The notes below the pieces were generated by a model. That model was not told the DNA's origin. It worked only from the letters and a program-made list of their open reading frames with translations, and searched no databases. Below are positions 32,680-42,662 of a stretch of DNA of 64,000 bases, piece after piece (the first letter of the stretch is position 1; every line of letters starts with the position of its first letter). Source of the DNA: Pseudoflavonifractor_A sp022772585 (GTDB lineage: Bacteria; Bacillota; Clostridia; Oscillospirales; Oscillospiraceae); assembly GCF_052065415.1 (NCBI RefSeq), contig NZ_JBQHUB010000005.1, forward strand, positions 72,430 to 136,429. Reading direction: 5' to 3'. Both the position numbers and the translations under genes were made by a program.

Positions 32680-35523
32680 TCAACTGTCCAGATCAAAGGG
32701 CGGCACGTCCCGGCTCTGGGGAATGGCGTCTCCCTCGAACTCCAGCTCCTCGGGCACGCCCTCGTCACAGATAGGCATATCGTCCGGCAGGGCGGACATG
32801 GACTGGCGGTACTGCATCTCCTGCCACTGGGCCTTGGTGATCAGGACCTGTCGGGGCTTGGAGCCCTCGAAGGGGCCCACCACGCCCTTCTCCTCCATCT
32901 GGTCCACCAGACGGGCGGCCCGGGAGTAGCCCAGCTTCAGCCGCCGCTGGAGCATGGAGACGCTGGCCATGCCGGTCTCCACCACCACCTCGATGGCGTT
33001 GGGCAGCAGCTCGTCGTAATCGCCGGCGTCGCTCTCGGCGGGCTCGCTGCTGCCCTTGTTCCCCTTGTCCTTGGCGGCGGCGTGCTGCTCAATCTCGTGG
33101 AGGACTTCCTCGTCATACTCGGCGGTGCCGCTGCGCTTGACGAACTCCACCACCCGGCTCACCTCGTCGTCGGAGATGAAGCAGCCCTGCACCCGCTGGG
33201 GCTTGCCCGAGCCTAGGGGGAAGTAGAGCATGTCGCCCCGGCCCACCAGCTTCTCGGCGCCGGTGGTGTCCAGGATGATGCGGGAATCCAGGGAGGACTG
33301 CACCGCGAAGGCGATGCGGCTGGGGATATTGGCCTTCATCAGGCCGGTGATCACGTCGGCGGAGGGCCGCTGGGTGGCGATGATCAGGTGCATCCCGGCG
33401 GCGCGGCCCATCTGGGCCACCCGACAGATGGACTCCTCCACCTCCTTGGCGGCCACCAGCATCAGGTCGGCCAGCTCGTCGATGACCACCACCACCGAGG
33501 GCATCTTCTTCATCTCCCCGGTGCGCTCGGCCAGGGCGTTGTAGGCCTTCAGATCCCGGACCCCTACTTCGGAGAAGGCGCGGTAGCGCTTCATCATCTC
33601 GGTCACTGCCCACTGCAGGGCTCCGGCCGCCTTCTTGGGGTCGGTAACCACAGGGATGAGCAGGTGGGGGATGCCGTTGTAGATGCCCAGCTCCACCATC
33701 TTGGGATCCACCATGATGAGGCGGACCTCCTCCGGCGTGGCCTTATAGAGCAGGGAAATGATGAGGGAGTTGGTGCACACCGATTTGCCCGAGCCGGTGG
33801 TGCCGGCGATGAGCAGATGGGGCAGCTTGCCGATGTTGCACACCACGCAGCGGTTGCTGATGTCCTTGCCCACGGCGAAGGAGACTTTGGAGGGGTTGTC
33901 CCGGAACTCCCGGGAGTCAATCACGTCCCGGATGCCCACCGGGGCCACCAGCTTGTTGGGGACCTCGATGCCCACCATGGAGATCTTGTCCGGGATGGGG
34001 GCGATGCGCACGCCGGTGGCGCCCAGGGCCAGGGCGATGTCATCGGTCAGGTTGGTCAGCTTGTTCATCCGCACGCCCTGGGCCAGCTCCAGCTCGTACC
34101 GGGTCACCGAGGGGCCCCGCACCGCGTCCACGATGGCGGCGTCGATACCGAAGGAGCGGATGGTGTCAGCCAGGCGGGCCTGGTTGGCCTGGAGCTCCCC
34201 GGCCATGTCGCTGGCGGACACGCCGCCGCTGCGCTTCAAAAGGTCAATGGGCGGATACTGATAGACAGGCCCGGCGGGCTCCTCCATACTCTTTTCAATG
34301 TCCCGGCCCACCTCGGCGGCGGCCTGGGCCGTCTCCTCCGCCCGGGCCTTTTTGGATACGGCTGGCTCCCGCTGGATCTCAGGCATGGGCGGCAGGTTCT
34401 CCCGGGCCGCCGGTGCAGACTCGGCCGCCGCCGTCTCCGCCGCGCCCGGGCGCTGGTACTGCCCGAAGGGCGGCTTGTCCGGCTCGTTGGAGGAAACGCT
34501 CTCTGTCTCCGCGGTATTCTCCGCCGGAACGGCCGGCCCTGCCGCCGGGACGCTCTCCTCCGGATGGGCGGGTTCCGGCTTGGTGATCACCGGTACGTTG
34601 GGCTCCGGCGGCTTCACATCGCTGCCTCCGGTGAGCACCTCGTCCGGTGCGGGCACCGCCGCCCTGCGGTTAAAGAACTTCTCCTTCTTCTTTCCGAAGA
34701 GGGGATTGGGAGCGGATTCCCGCCCCACCAGCGGTCCTTCGTCCACCGGGATGTCGATGGCCGCCCGGCGGCTCTTGCCCCGGGCGGCAACAGCGGCCCC
34801 AGCGCTCTCCTGCGGCGCCTCCCGGCCCCGGCGGGGAGCGCGCTCCGGCTCCTCCGGTTCTTCATACTCCTCGTACTCCGGACGGCTGCGGATGAAGTCC
34901 ACCACGTCGGCCAATGTCACATTGGCAGCCCCCATGGCCAGCACCGCCATGGCCAGCACGAAGATCACCCCTGCGCCGATGGGACTGAAGGCTGCCGACA
35001 GGCCCAGGGCCAGCACGCCGCCCAGTACGCCGCCGCTCTTCACGCTCTGTCCCTCAGTCCAGAGCTGTTTGATCAATTCCGCCGTCCAGGCGTACTCTCC
35101 CCGGGCCAGCAGGACGTGGAGCATCCCGCCCAGCAGCACCGGCAGAAGCAGGGCGCAGCACACCCGCAGCGCCACCGGGCGGCCCCGGTGGAAGGCCAGG
35201 ATGAAGGCGGCAGCCAGCAGCATGGGCGGCAGCAGATAAAAGCCATAGCCCATCAGGCCCTTTGCCAGGCCGCAGAACCAGTCGTTGAAAAAGCCCTTGT
35301 TCTGGACGCAGCCCAGCACCGCAAATACCGCCAGCAGCAGGCAGACCAGCGCCCCCACGCCCCGGCGGACAGGCTTGGGCTGCGGGGCCTTCTTCCGCCC
35401 ATTCCCGCCGGAACGGCTGCCCTGGGTGATCTTGCTCCGGCTGCCGCTGCCGCTCTTTTTGGCGCCGGAGCCGGAGGAGGCGGTCCGTTTCCCGCCTGTG
35501 GTCTTCTTTTGTGCAGTGGCCAT
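32680..35523 (-). CDS. FtsK/SpoIIIE DNA translocase
   Basis: 947 aa. A basic Ser/Lys/Gly-rich N-terminus (~1-50), four transmembrane helices (~55-205), a long Pro/Glu-rich linker (~210-420), then the RecA-like motor with Walker A GTTGSGKS (~residue 570) and Walker B VVVVIDELADLML, and a C-terminal winged-helix gamma domain (MASVSMLQRRLKLGYSRAAR). Hexamers pump chromosomal DNA at the septum or into the forespore. With TepA nearby, the context matches the spoIIIE neighbourhood of Bacillus and Clostridia. Whether it serves division, sporulation or both cannot be told. Confidence 0.95.
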   Translation of the reverse strand: MATAQKKTTGGKRTASSGSGAKKSGSGSRSKITQGSRSGGNGRKKAPQPKPVRRGVGALVCLLLAVFAVLGCVQNKGFFNDWFCGLAKGLMGYGFYLLPPMLLAAAFILAFHRGRPVALRVCCALLLPVLLGGMLHVLLARGEYAWTAELIKQLWTEGQSVKSGGVLGGVLALGLSAAFSPIGAGVIFVLAMAVLAMGAANVTLADVVDFIRSRPEYEEYEEPEEPERAPRRGREAPQESAGAAVAARGKSRRAAIDIPVDEGPLVGRESAPNPLFGKKKEKFFNRRAAVPAPDEVLTGGSDVKPPEPNVPVITKPEPAHPEESVPAAGPAVPAENTAETESVSSNEPDKPPFGQYQRPGAAETAAAESAPAARENLPPMPEIQREPAVSKKARAEETAQAAAEVGRDIEKSMEEPAGPVYQYPPIDLLKRSGGVSASDMAGELQANQARLADTIRSFGIDAAIVDAVRGPSVTRYELELAQGVRMNKLTNLTDDIALALGATGVRIAPIPDKISMVGIEVPNKLVAPVGIRDVIDSREFRDNPSKVSFAVGKDISNRCVVCNIGKLPHLLIAGTTGSGKSVCTNSLIISLLYKATPEEVRLIMVDPKMVELGIYNGIPHLLIPVVTDPKKAAGALQWAVTEMMKRYRAFSEVGVRDLKAYNALAERTGEMKKMPSVVVVIDELADLMLVAAKEVEESICRVAQMGRAAGMHLIIATQRPSADVITGLMKANIPSRIAFAVQSSLDSRIILDTTGAEKLVGRGDMLYFPLGSGKPQRVQGCFISDDEVSRVVEFVKRSGTAEYDEEVLHEIEQHAAAKDKGNKGSSEPAESDAGDYDELLPNAIEVVVETGMASVSMLQRRLKLGYSRAARLVDQMEEKGVVGPFEGSKPRQVLITKAQWQEMQYRQSMSALPDDMPICDEGVPEELEFEGDAIPQSRDVPPFDLDS

Positions 35524-35542
35524 GGGATCTCATCCTTTCTGA

Positions 35543-35575
35543 ACAAGCAAGGCATGGACGAACCATGCCTCGCTC
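35543..35575 (-). terminator. Hairpin between uppP and ftsK
   Basis: AGCGAGGCATGG / CCATGCCTTGCT stem with 5-nt loop, without a real T tract; a weak terminator or leader structure. Confidence 0.4.
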
Positions 35576-35603
35576 AACGGTTATTGCTTTGGAACAGGCT
35601 CTT

Positions 35604-36458
35604 TTACCGGGTGATCAGCGGTACGATGATCCCGGCGATCAGGGAGCCGAGGCCCACCACCCAGCAGTAGTAGGCGAACATGCCGAATTTGCCCTTGTCC
35701 GACAGGGTGTTGACCAGGCGGATGGCAAAGTAGCCCACCACGGCGGAAACTGCGACGCCCACCAGATAAACGGGGATCTGGCCGGGGTCGGCCCCCTCGG
35801 CAATGGCATCCCCCACCTTCAGGATATTGGCGCCCAGAACGGCGGGCAGGGACATGAGGAAGGAGAAGCGGACGGCAAACTTCCGGTCAAAGCCCCGCAG
35901 CATACCGGTGGAGATGGTGATGCCTGAGCGGGAGATGCCCGGGATGGTGCCGATGGCCTGAGCCGCGCCCACCACCAGCGCATCCACTACGGTGGCATTT
36001 TTAGCGTTCTTCCGGCCCCGGGCCATCCGGTCGGAGAAGAAAAGCAGGCAGCCGGTGGCCAGCAGTGCGATGGACACCGAAACGCTGCTGGAAAAGACCT
36101 TCTCCATCCAGTCGTTGATGGGCACGATGAGGAACAGGGGCAGGGTGGCCACTACGATGAGCATCACCAGCCGCCGGGCGGGCGGCGGCGTGCCCCTGTC
36201 CCGCTCCCCCGGCTTTACCAGGGAGCGGATCCACCGGAAGAACTCCACGATCATCTCCAGTACGTCTTTCCAGTAGTAGATGCACACCGAGACCAGCGTG
36301 CCCAGGTGGAGCAGCACCGTGAAGAGCATGTGGTTGGCTTCCACGTTTTCTATGCCGAAGAAGGTCTGGAACAGGACCAGATGGCCCGAGCTGGAGATGG
36401 GCAGAAATTCCGCGACGCCCTGGATGACGCCCATCAGGATGGATTGGATGTAGCTCAA
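35604..36458 (-). CDS. uppP: Undecaprenyl-diphosphatase
   Basis: 284 aa from a TTG start (GGAGG 9 nt upstream). About eight membrane helices with the two family signatures: GVAEFLPISSSGHLVLFQ (residues ~15-32) and PGISRSGITIS (~174-184). It dephosphorylates undecaprenyl pyrophosphate to recycle the lipid carrier for peptidoglycan and also gives bacitracin tolerance. A fitting neighbour for cell-envelope genes; ~80 nt upstream of ftsK in the same direction. Confidence 0.95.
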   Translation of the reverse strand: MSYIQSILMGVIQGVAEFLPISSSGHLVLFQTFFGIENVEANHMLFTVLLHLGTLVSVCIYYWKDVLEMIVEFFRWIRSLVKPGERDRGTPPPARRLVMLIVVATLPLFLIVPINDWMEKVFSSSVSVSIALLATGCLLFFSDRMARGRKNAKNATVVDALVVGAAQAIGTIPGISRSGITISTGMLRGFDRKFAVRFSFLMSLPAVLGANILKVGDAIAEGADPGQIPVYLVGVAVSAVVGYFAIRLVNTLSDKGKFGMFAYYCWVVGLGSLIAGIIVPLITR

Positions 36459-36605
36459 TGTATTCCCTCCGTTCGATGAATAAGGCCGTCCGCCTGCAAA
36501 GCCCGATTCTCTGTAATATTATTCCATTTCTATTTTGAGACATATATAAAATATGATAGCACACTTCAAACAATATTTCCATGCTTTTCTTTCGATTATG
36601 TCAAC

Positions 36606-36636
36606 AAAAAGGGACGGGGTCTCCCCCGTCCCTTTT
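36606..36636 (-). terminator. Terminator of tepA
   Basis: 13-bp stem AAAAGGGACGGGG / CCCCGTCCCTTTT immediately after the tepA stop; T-rich on both strands. Confidence 0.85.
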
Positions 36637-36638
36637 GA

Positions 36639-37337
36639 TCAGCCCGGCTGCGTCTGCTGCTCCCGGCGCTTCTCGATCATTCTGTGCAGGCATTCCAGCG
36701 CGTCGGACAGGCCGCCGATCCGGTCGATGAGCCCGATGGCCACCGCCTCCTCCCCATAGATGACGCTGCCCACGTCGGCGGCCAGCTCCCCGGTCTGCAG
36801 CATCAGCCGGGTAAAGGTCTCCCGCTCCACCGAGCTGTTGCGGGTGACGAACTGTAAAATGCGCTCCTGAATGCGGGTAAAATAGTGGAAAGTCTGGGAC
36901 ACGCCGATGACCGTCCCCGACAGACGCACCGGGTGGATGGTCATGGCCGCCGACGGCGCGATGAAGGAGACCTTGGCCGACACCGCCAGGGGCACACCGA
37001 TGGAGTGCCCGCCCCCCAGCACCAGGGAGACGGTGGGCTTCTTCATGCCCGAGATCAGCTCCGAGATGGCAAGGCCCGCCTCGATGTCGCCCCCCACGGT
37101 GTTGAGCAGCACCAGCAGGCCGTCCACATCGTCGCTCTCCTCCACCGCCGCCAGCAGCGGGATGACGTGCTCGTACTTGGTGGTCTTGACGGCGGCGTCC
37201 AGCGCCTGATGGCCCTCGATCTGGCCCACGATGGTCAGGGTGTGGATGGTGCCCCACCGGGTACGGATCAGGGCTGAGCCCAGCTCCTGAATGTCGCTGC
37301 GCTGCTCCTCGGGCAGCTCCTGTCGGTCTTTTTCCAT
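36639..37337 (-). CDS. tepA: TepA-like ClpP-family serine protease
   Basis: 232 aa from the ATG at 37337 (GGAGG 7 nt upstream). ClpP/crotonase fold with LLVLLNTVGGDIEAGLAI, the serine loop LVLGGGHSIGVPLA and a His in MTIHPVRLSG. Like Bacillus YmfB/TepA, it is encoded beside an FtsK/SpoIIIE gene. The family is linked to processing of signal peptides or spore-protein turnover; the substrate is not established. Confidence 0.85.
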   Translation of the reverse strand: MEKDRQELPEEQRSDIQELGSALIRTRWGTIHTLTIVGQIEGHQALDAAVKTTKYEHVIPLLAAVEESDDVDGLLVLLNTVGGDIEAGLAISELISGMKKPTVSLVLGGGHSIGVPLAVSAKVSFIAPSAAMTIHPVRLSGTVIGVSQTFHYFTRIQERILQFVTRNSSVERETFTRLMLQTGELAADVGSVIYGEEAVAIGLIDRIGGLSDALECLHRMIEKRREQQTQPG

Positions 37338-37427
37338 GGCTTTTCCTCCCTCAAACGGCATTGAGGGCAGTTTTTCCCTTTTCCCGGGTTTTATACCCCG
37401 GGCCGGGATCCTAAGGAACGGCCCGGC

Positions 37428-40400
37428 TTATACGGTCTCTTCCGCTTCCGGCCCGCCGTGTTTCTCCAAACCCCGCCAGAAGTCCTCCCCCTTCACGGTG
37501 GAGAGGTAGCGCCGCCGGTCGCCGGGGCGGCCCTCCTCAAAGTGGCAGGCGGCGGCATAATCGCACCACTGGCAGGCGTTGTGGTCCGGCCCCCGCCAGA
37601 AGGGGTCGGCGGCGATGTTGCCGGCGGCCAGCTCCTGGCCGATCTCCCGGAGGACGGCGCCGATGTGCCGCTCCAGCCTGCCCAGCCGCTCCGCCGTGAC
37701 CAGGGCGTCCCCGGTGACGGCCCCCGTCCGGCTGGACACCCGCACCGGCAAAAAGCGGATGCCCGCTTCCCCCGGATGCTCCATGGCGGCGAGCACCTGG
37801 GGATCGTCCAGCACCAGCCCCTTCCGCTTGAGCTCGCTGTCCACCGAGCGGCGGCGCTCCGCCTCGGTCATGCCCCGGCTGCCCACCACGATGGCGTCCC
37901 GGGCCGGCAGGTAGAGCACGCCGGAGGGGACGATCTCCTTCCCGCCGAAGCGCTCCTTCCCCTCCTCCTTCAACGTGAAAAGGTAGAGCAGCATCTGCAA
38001 GCCCATGCCGTTCCACACGTCGGTCAGGTCAAAGGATTTCCGCCCGGTCTTGTAGTCGATGACCCGCAGGTAGAGCTTTCCGTCCTCCACCCAGCCGTCC
38101 ACCCGGTCCACGAAGCCCGAGATGCTCACCGTGACGCCGTCCACGGTAAGCTGTACCGGCGGCAGGTCCTTGTTGCTGCCGAAGCCCAGCTCAAAGGCGA
38201 TGGGCTGGAAGTCGGAGCTCTGCAGCTCCTTCACCACGTTGTCCACCACCGCGTATACCGACCTGAGCAGCCGGGAGAAGAGATAGCGGAACCGGGGCGT
38301 CTCATGCTCCAGCCCTCCCAGCTCCTCCTTCACGTAGCGGTCCACCGTTTCCCGGGTCAGGCGGCGGAGCTTGTCCCGCTCCAGCTCCCTGGGCACGGGG
38401 ACAGTCCCCTCCTCCGTCAGCGTCCGCAGCACGTGCTCCAGCACATAGTGGACAAAGGTGCCGTACTCGGGGGCGTGGAACCCCGCGGCCTCCCGGGCTT
38501 TGGCCTTCAGGCCGTACTGCATGAAGTAGGAGAAGTGGCAGGACTTGTACTTGTCCATCCGGGAGGCCGACATGGGCACCCGGCGGCCGTACAGGGCCTC
38601 CACCGCAGCCGGGGACAGGCTGCCCCGCTCCAGGGCGGCCGAGCGCTCCATCCGTTCCACCAGTGGTGCGTACTCCGGAAGCTCCCGCAGGGCGGAACAC
38701 ACCTCAGGGAAGCGGCCCGCCCGCTCCAGGGCCGGACGTGGGGCGGCCAGGCGGAAAGTCCCGCCGGTCTCCTCCTCCCCCGTCACCCCCAGCGCCGGGA
38801 AGAGGGCGCGCAGCTTCCCCACCAGAAAGGCGGGGCGGCGCTCCTCTCCTTCCGGCCCGGCGGCGGCCCAGCTCACCGACAGGTGCTCCGACGGCAGGGC
38901 CAGGGTCTCGTAGACGATGGTCATCTCCCGGTACAGCTTGTCCGACAGGCTGGGGGCCAGCTCCAGGCCATAGGAGGCCAGCAGGCTCCGGTCGTCATCG
39001 TTCAGAAGGCCCGGGGCGGGGGCGGCCCGGGGGATGGCGCTGTCGTCCGCCCCCAGCAAAAACAGCGCCCGGCAGGACTTGTGGGCCAGGCGGGGCATCT
39101 CCCCGGCGCTCACCCGGTCCAGGGACACCGGGATGCTCCCCACGCTGTACTGGGAGAGCATCAGCGTGAACAGCCGGGCGAACTCCTCCCCCTCCATGGG
39201 CATGCCGTCCAGGGTGCGGGCGCACTGCTCCATGGCGTCGCACAGGATATCCCAGAGCTGGCGGTACTCCTCGGCCAGCACATCCTCCCCCCGCTGCCGC
39301 AGGGCTTCCTCCCGCTCCCGCAGGCGCTGGGGCAGACCGATATCCTCCAGGAACTGCCACAGGGCGGCCGTATAGCCCCGGCCGGTCCTGTCCCCGCAGG
39401 CGCGCAGGCGCTCCAGCGGCCCGGTCACTTTGCGCCGCAGGGTGTTGAGCTCCTCCAGAAGAGCCTCGTCCGCTTCGGTCCAGGCAAGGCCATAGCCCTG
39501 GGGATGCATGGTCCAGTCCGCTTTGCCCGTCCACTTGCTCCCCTTGATGTCCCATTTCAGGACGTAGTTTTCCAGCTTGTCCCGCTCCCCGTCGGTCAGG
39601 CCGGTCAGGCCGGTCTTGAGATAGCGGAACACATCCTCATACCGGTATCCTCCCGCCACGGTGTCCAGGGCGGCGGTGATGAGGGCGAGCACCGGCTTTT
39701 GCAGGATATCGCTCATCTGTCCCAGAAAGACCGGCACGCCGTACCGGGGGAAAACAGTCTCGATCAGGGGGCCGTAGGTCTCCATGGACCGGGCCGAGAC
39801 GGCGATGTCCCGGAACCTCAGTCCCTCCTCCCGCACCAGACGCAGGATCTCCGCCGCCGCCCACTCCACCTCGGAATAGGGGGACGACGCCCGGAAGAGG
39901 GAGATCCCCTCTCCATCAGCCTGCGCACTTTGGGGCGCGGCCGCGAACAGCTCCCGCTCCACCGCCGCCAGGGCGGGCCGCCGGTGCCGGCTGGTGACAG
40001 TGCGGATCTCGGTCTCCGCCGGTATCCCCACCTCCCCGGCCAGGCGCAGCAGCTGCCGGGCCGTGCGGCGGGCGGGAGAAAAAATCCCGCTCCCTCCCTC
40101 GGTCTCCTCCAGGTGGTCGCAGGTCAGGGCCACCGTCACCGAGCGGGCCTGCTTCAGCAGAGCCCGGATCACCGAGCGCTCCTGGGGGGTGAAATCAGTA
40201 AAGCCGTCCAGATAGAAGTCCATGCCCCGGGCCCAGCCGCTGCCCTCCAGGGCGGTGACCAGCCGGGTGAGCCGGTCCCGGGGGTCGGCCCCCTGCCGGG
40301 CGGTCAGGGCCTCGTAAGCGCCGAAGATCAGGGAGATGTCCCGCAGCTTGTCCCCTTCTCCCCCGCCGGTCTCCTCCCCCGCGTCCCAGAGCTGCGCCGG

Positions 40401-40793
40401 CGTGACCCGGCAGCTCTTCAGCTCGTCCACGGTGGACAGCAGTCCGGAGAGAAAGGCCGGCCGCCGGGAGGGGCGGCGGTAGACAGTGAGCTGGTCGGAC
40501 ACCTGCCTGAGAGCGGTGTACATCAGCAGCAGGCGGCCGCCGGCATCCAGCGTGGGGGCGGCCACCCCGCCGAACACGGAGAACACCCGCCCCGCCAGCC
40601 GGGTGAAGGAGAGCACCTCGGCATATCGGGAGACCTGATTCCCCGCCAGGGCGCACAGCCGCCGCTCGCTGTCATGAGAGTGCTGTTCGGGCACGATGAG
40701 CACCTGGGGGCGCTCTCCCCCGCTCGTCCCGATCCGCCGCAGCAGCTCGGTGGACTTTCCGGTGCCAGACCGGCCCAGCATCAGCTTCAGCAT
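37428..40793 (-). CDS. addB: ATP-dependent helicase/nuclease subunit B (AddB)
   Basis: 1121 aa, close to family length. N-terminal nucleotide-binding motif LGRSGTGKSTELL, a large helicase-like middle, and a C-terminal RecB-type nuclease (LRVIDYKTGRKSFD with catalytic Asp and Lys). Four Cys for the 4Fe-4S cluster: one in KSCHFSYFMQYG and three near the end in CQWCDYAAACHFE. AddAB processes double-strand breaks for RecA loading. Unusually, addA is not next to it here: tepA follows downstream and a small coiled-coil gene lies upstream. AddB needs AddA for ATP-driven unwinding, so addA should be elsewhere in the genome. Confidence 0.95.
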   Translation of the reverse strand: MLKLMLGRSGTGKSTELLRRIGTSGGERPQVLIVPEQHSHDSERRLCALAGNQVSRYAEVLSFTRLAGRVFSVFGGVAAPTLDAGGRLLLMYTALRQVSDQLTVYRRPSRRPAFLSGLLSTVDELKSCRVTPAQLWDAGEETGGGEGDKLRDISLIFGAYEALTARQGADPRDRLTRLVTALEGSGWARGMDFYLDGFTDFTPQERSVIRALLKQARSVTVALTCDHLEETEGGSGIFSPARRTARQLLRLAGEVGIPAETEIRTVTSRHRRPALAAVERELFAAAPQSAQADGEGISLFRASSPYSEVEWAAAEILRLVREEGLRFRDIAVSARSMETYGPLIETVFPRYGVPVFLGQMSDILQKPVLALITAALDTVAGGYRYEDVFRYLKTGLTGLTDGERDKLENYVLKWDIKGSKWTGKADWTMHPQGYGLAWTEADEALLEELNTLRRKVTGPLERLRACGDRTGRGYTAALWQFLEDIGLPQRLREREEALRQRGEDVLAEEYRQLWDILCDAMEQCARTLDGMPMEGEEFARLFTLMLSQYSVGSIPVSLDRVSAGEMPRLAHKSCRALFLLGADDSAIPRAAPAPGLLNDDDRSLLASYGLELAPSLSDKLYREMTIVYETLALPSEHLSVSWAAAGPEGEERRPAFLVGKLRALFPALGVTGEEETGGTFRLAAPRPALERAGRFPEVCSALRELPEYAPLVERMERSAALERGSLSPAAVEALYGRRVPMSASRMDKYKSCHFSYFMQYGLKAKAREAAGFHAPEYGTFVHYVLEHVLRTLTEEGTVPVPRELERDKLRRLTRETVDRYVKEELGGLEHETPRFRYLFSRLLRSVYAVVDNVVKELQSSDFQPIAFELGFGSNKDLPPVQLTVDGVTVSISGFVDRVDGWVEDGKLYLRVIDYKTGRKSFDLTDVWNGMGLQMLLYLFTLKEEGKERFGGKEIVPSGVLYLPARDAIVVGSRGMTEAERRRSVDSELKRKGLVLDDPQVLAAMEHPGEAGIRFLPVRVSSRTGAVTGDALVTAERLGRLERHIGAVLREIGQELAAGNIAADPFWRGPDHNACQWCDYAAACHFEEGRPGDRRRYLSTVKGEDFWRGLEKHGGPEAEETV

Positions 40794-40841
40794 TGGTACT
40801 CTCTCCTCTCGCCTGAGTTATCCCGTTCAGTTTACCACGGA

Positions 40842-41117
40842 TCAGGGATTTTGAACAGCACCCGTCCCGATGCCGCAGAACTCCAGCCTGACCAGGAGCT
40901 GCTGGTTCACCAACTTCCGGCCCAGAAGCTCCCGGAACCGGGCGCTTTTCTGCTTTCCCTCCCGCTTCATGGCCTCCAGCTGGGTGGAGAGTTCCTCCTG
41001 CTCCGCCAGGAGCTGTTCGCAGGCCGTTTCAAACCGGGCCAGCTGGGCAATGGCGTCCTCCAGCTCCTCCGGGACCACCCGCCAGCGCTCTCCCTCCGGT
41101 ATGGTATATCGTTTCAT
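40842..41117 (-). CDS. Small coiled-coil protein upstream of addB
   Basis: 91 aa from the ATG at 41117 (AGGAGG upstream). Starts KRYTIPEGERWRVVPEELED and continues as a Glu/Leu/Gln-rich helix (~20-60), so a short coiled coil is likely. No recognised family. It ends 48 nt before addB in the same direction and may be co-transcribed. Function unknown. Confidence 0.7.
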   Translation of the reverse strand: MKRYTIPEGERWRVVPEELEDAIAQLARFETACEQLLAEQEELSTQLEAMKREGKQKSARFRELLGRKLVNQQLLVRLEFCGIGTGAVQNP

Positions 41118-41148
41118 ATCCTGTTCCTCCTTTTTGTGCCGTGAACAG

Positions 41149-41190
41149 ACAAAGCGGCGGCAGACCGGGTATCCCCGGAGCTGCCGCCGC
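41149..41190 (-). terminator. Terminator of the NSS transporter gene
   Basis: 10-bp stem GCGGCGGCAG / CTGCCGCCGC followed on the minus strand by CTTTGTC; 27 nt after the transporter stop. Confidence 0.65.
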
Positions 41191-41216
41191 ATGCCGCCCA
41201 CTTCTGTTTTGTACGA

Positions 41217-42617
41217 TCAGAACTTCACAATACCCAGGGACTGCAGCAGCAGGATGAAGAGCAGCGCCGGCGCCACGAAGCGGATCATCACCACGTACAG
41301 CCGCTGCCGGCCGAACCTGTGGCCGCCCAGGGTCACCTCGTCGATGATGACGTCCGGCTTCACCACCCAGCCTACCAGGACACAGGTGGCGATGGCCACC
41401 ACCGGCATCAGCAGGCTGTTGCTCACATAGTCCATGATGTCCAGGATCTGTGCCACAGTGCCGTTGGGGAGGGCCGCCTCAAAATAGAACACGTTGTAGC
41501 CCAGGCAGACCACCACGCCCGCCGCCAGCGCGAAAAGGGCCGTGGCAACAGTGGCCTTTTTGCGCTCCATGCCGAACTTGTCGATAGCGCTGGACACCAC
41601 CGCCTCCATCACGGATACGGAGGAGGTGACCGCCGCGAAAAAGACCATCAGGAAAAACACCAATCCGACGGCAGCGCCCAGGGGGCCCATGGCCGCGAAG
41701 ATCTTGGGCAGGGACACGAACATCAGGGCCGGGCCCTTGGACATGCCCTCGGGGCCCATGAAGGTATACACCGCCGGGATGATCATCATGCCCGCCAGGA
41801 AGGCCACCAGCGTATCGAAGATCTCGATCTGGTTCACCGCCCGGCCCAGGTCGGCATCCTTCTTCACATAGGAGCCGTAGGCCACCGAGATGCCCATGGC
41901 CACGCTGATGGAGTAAAAGAGCTGCCCCATGGCGTCGGTGAGCACGGAGAGGAACTTCTGCACGGTCATTCCGGTAAAGTCCGGGATAACGTAGGCGCCG
42001 AAACCCTGAAGGCCGGTGCGGGTCACGCCCAGCGCATCGGTGTGCTCCAGGGTCAGGGAAAAACCGGCGATGCCGATGATGAGCACCAGCAGGATGGGCA
42101 TGAGCACCTTGGAGCAGCTCTCAATGCCGTGGTTCACGCCCTTATATACCACCAGCGTGGTGGCGGCCAGGAACACGACAAACCAGAGGATGGGCTCCCA
42201 CTGGGCGGTGATGAAACCCGTAAAGTATCCGTCTGCCACCGCATCCGCGCCGCCGCCGGTGAGGTAGGTGAAGAAGTACTTCAGCACCCAGCCGCCGATG
42301 GTGGAGTAGTAGGGCAGGATGATGACAGGCACCAGGCAGGCCAGAACGCCGATCCAGCCCCAGCCGCTGTGCAGCTGCCGGTAGGCGGTCAGCGGGCTCT
42401 GTGCCGTCTTTCTGCCGATGGCAATCTCGGTGATCAGAAGGGTAAAGCCGAAGGTCAGCGCCAAAATCACATAGACCAGCAGAAACACGCCGCCGCCGTC
42501 CTTGGCCGCAAGGTACGGGAACCGCCAGATGTTGCCCAGGCCCACGGAGCTGCCCGCCGCCGCCAGCACGAATCCCAGGGTACCGGAAAATTTGCTTCGC
42601 TTGTTCTCTCTCTCCAT
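41217..42617 (-). CDS. Sodium-dependent NSS-family (SNF) amino-acid transporter
   Basis: 466 aa from the second ATG (GGGAG 6 nt upstream). About eleven or twelve transmembrane helices. The TM1 signature GFVLAAAGSSVGLGNIWRFP is the classic NSS Na+/substrate site, and PYYSTIGGWVLKY lies in TM3. Bacterial members (LeuT, TnaT, MhsT) import hydrophobic or aromatic amino acids, or related compounds, with Na+. Substrate not predictable here. Its leader carries an intrinsic terminator right after the promoter, implying conditional read-through. Confidence 0.93.
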   Translation of the reverse strand: MERENKRSKFSGTLGFVLAAAGSSVGLGNIWRFPYLAAKDGGGVFLLVYVILALTFGFTLLITEIAIGRKTAQSPLTAYRQLHSGWGWIGVLACLVPVIILPYYSTIGGWVLKYFFTYLTGGGADAVADGYFTGFITAQWEPILWFVVFLAATTLVVYKGVNHGIESCSKVLMPILLVLIIGIAGFSLTLEHTDALGVTRTGLQGFGAYVIPDFTGMTVQKFLSVLTDAMGQLFYSISVAMGISVAYGSYVKKDADLGRAVNQIEIFDTLVAFLAGMMIIPAVYTFMGPEGMSKGPALMFVSLPKIFAAMGPLGAAVGLVFFLMVFFAAVTSSVSVMEAVVSSAIDKFGMERKKATVATALFALAAGVVVCLGYNVFYFEAALPNGTVAQILDIMDYVSNSLLMPVVAIATCVLVGWVVKPDVIIDEVTLGGHRFGRQRLYVVMIRFVAPALLFILLLQSLGIVKF

Positions 42618-42662
42618 TTGCATCTCCCGCTTCTCTCTTCATTTGTTTGGGTACGGCAGACC

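Noticed and set aside
33388..35670. Plus-strand open frame opposite ftsK
   Set aside because: Shadow; ftsK on the minus strand has Walker motifs and a proper ribosome site.
37458..41144. Plus-strand open frame of >1200 codons opposite addB
   Set aside because: Antisense shadow of addB codon bias; no start context, low-complexity composition.
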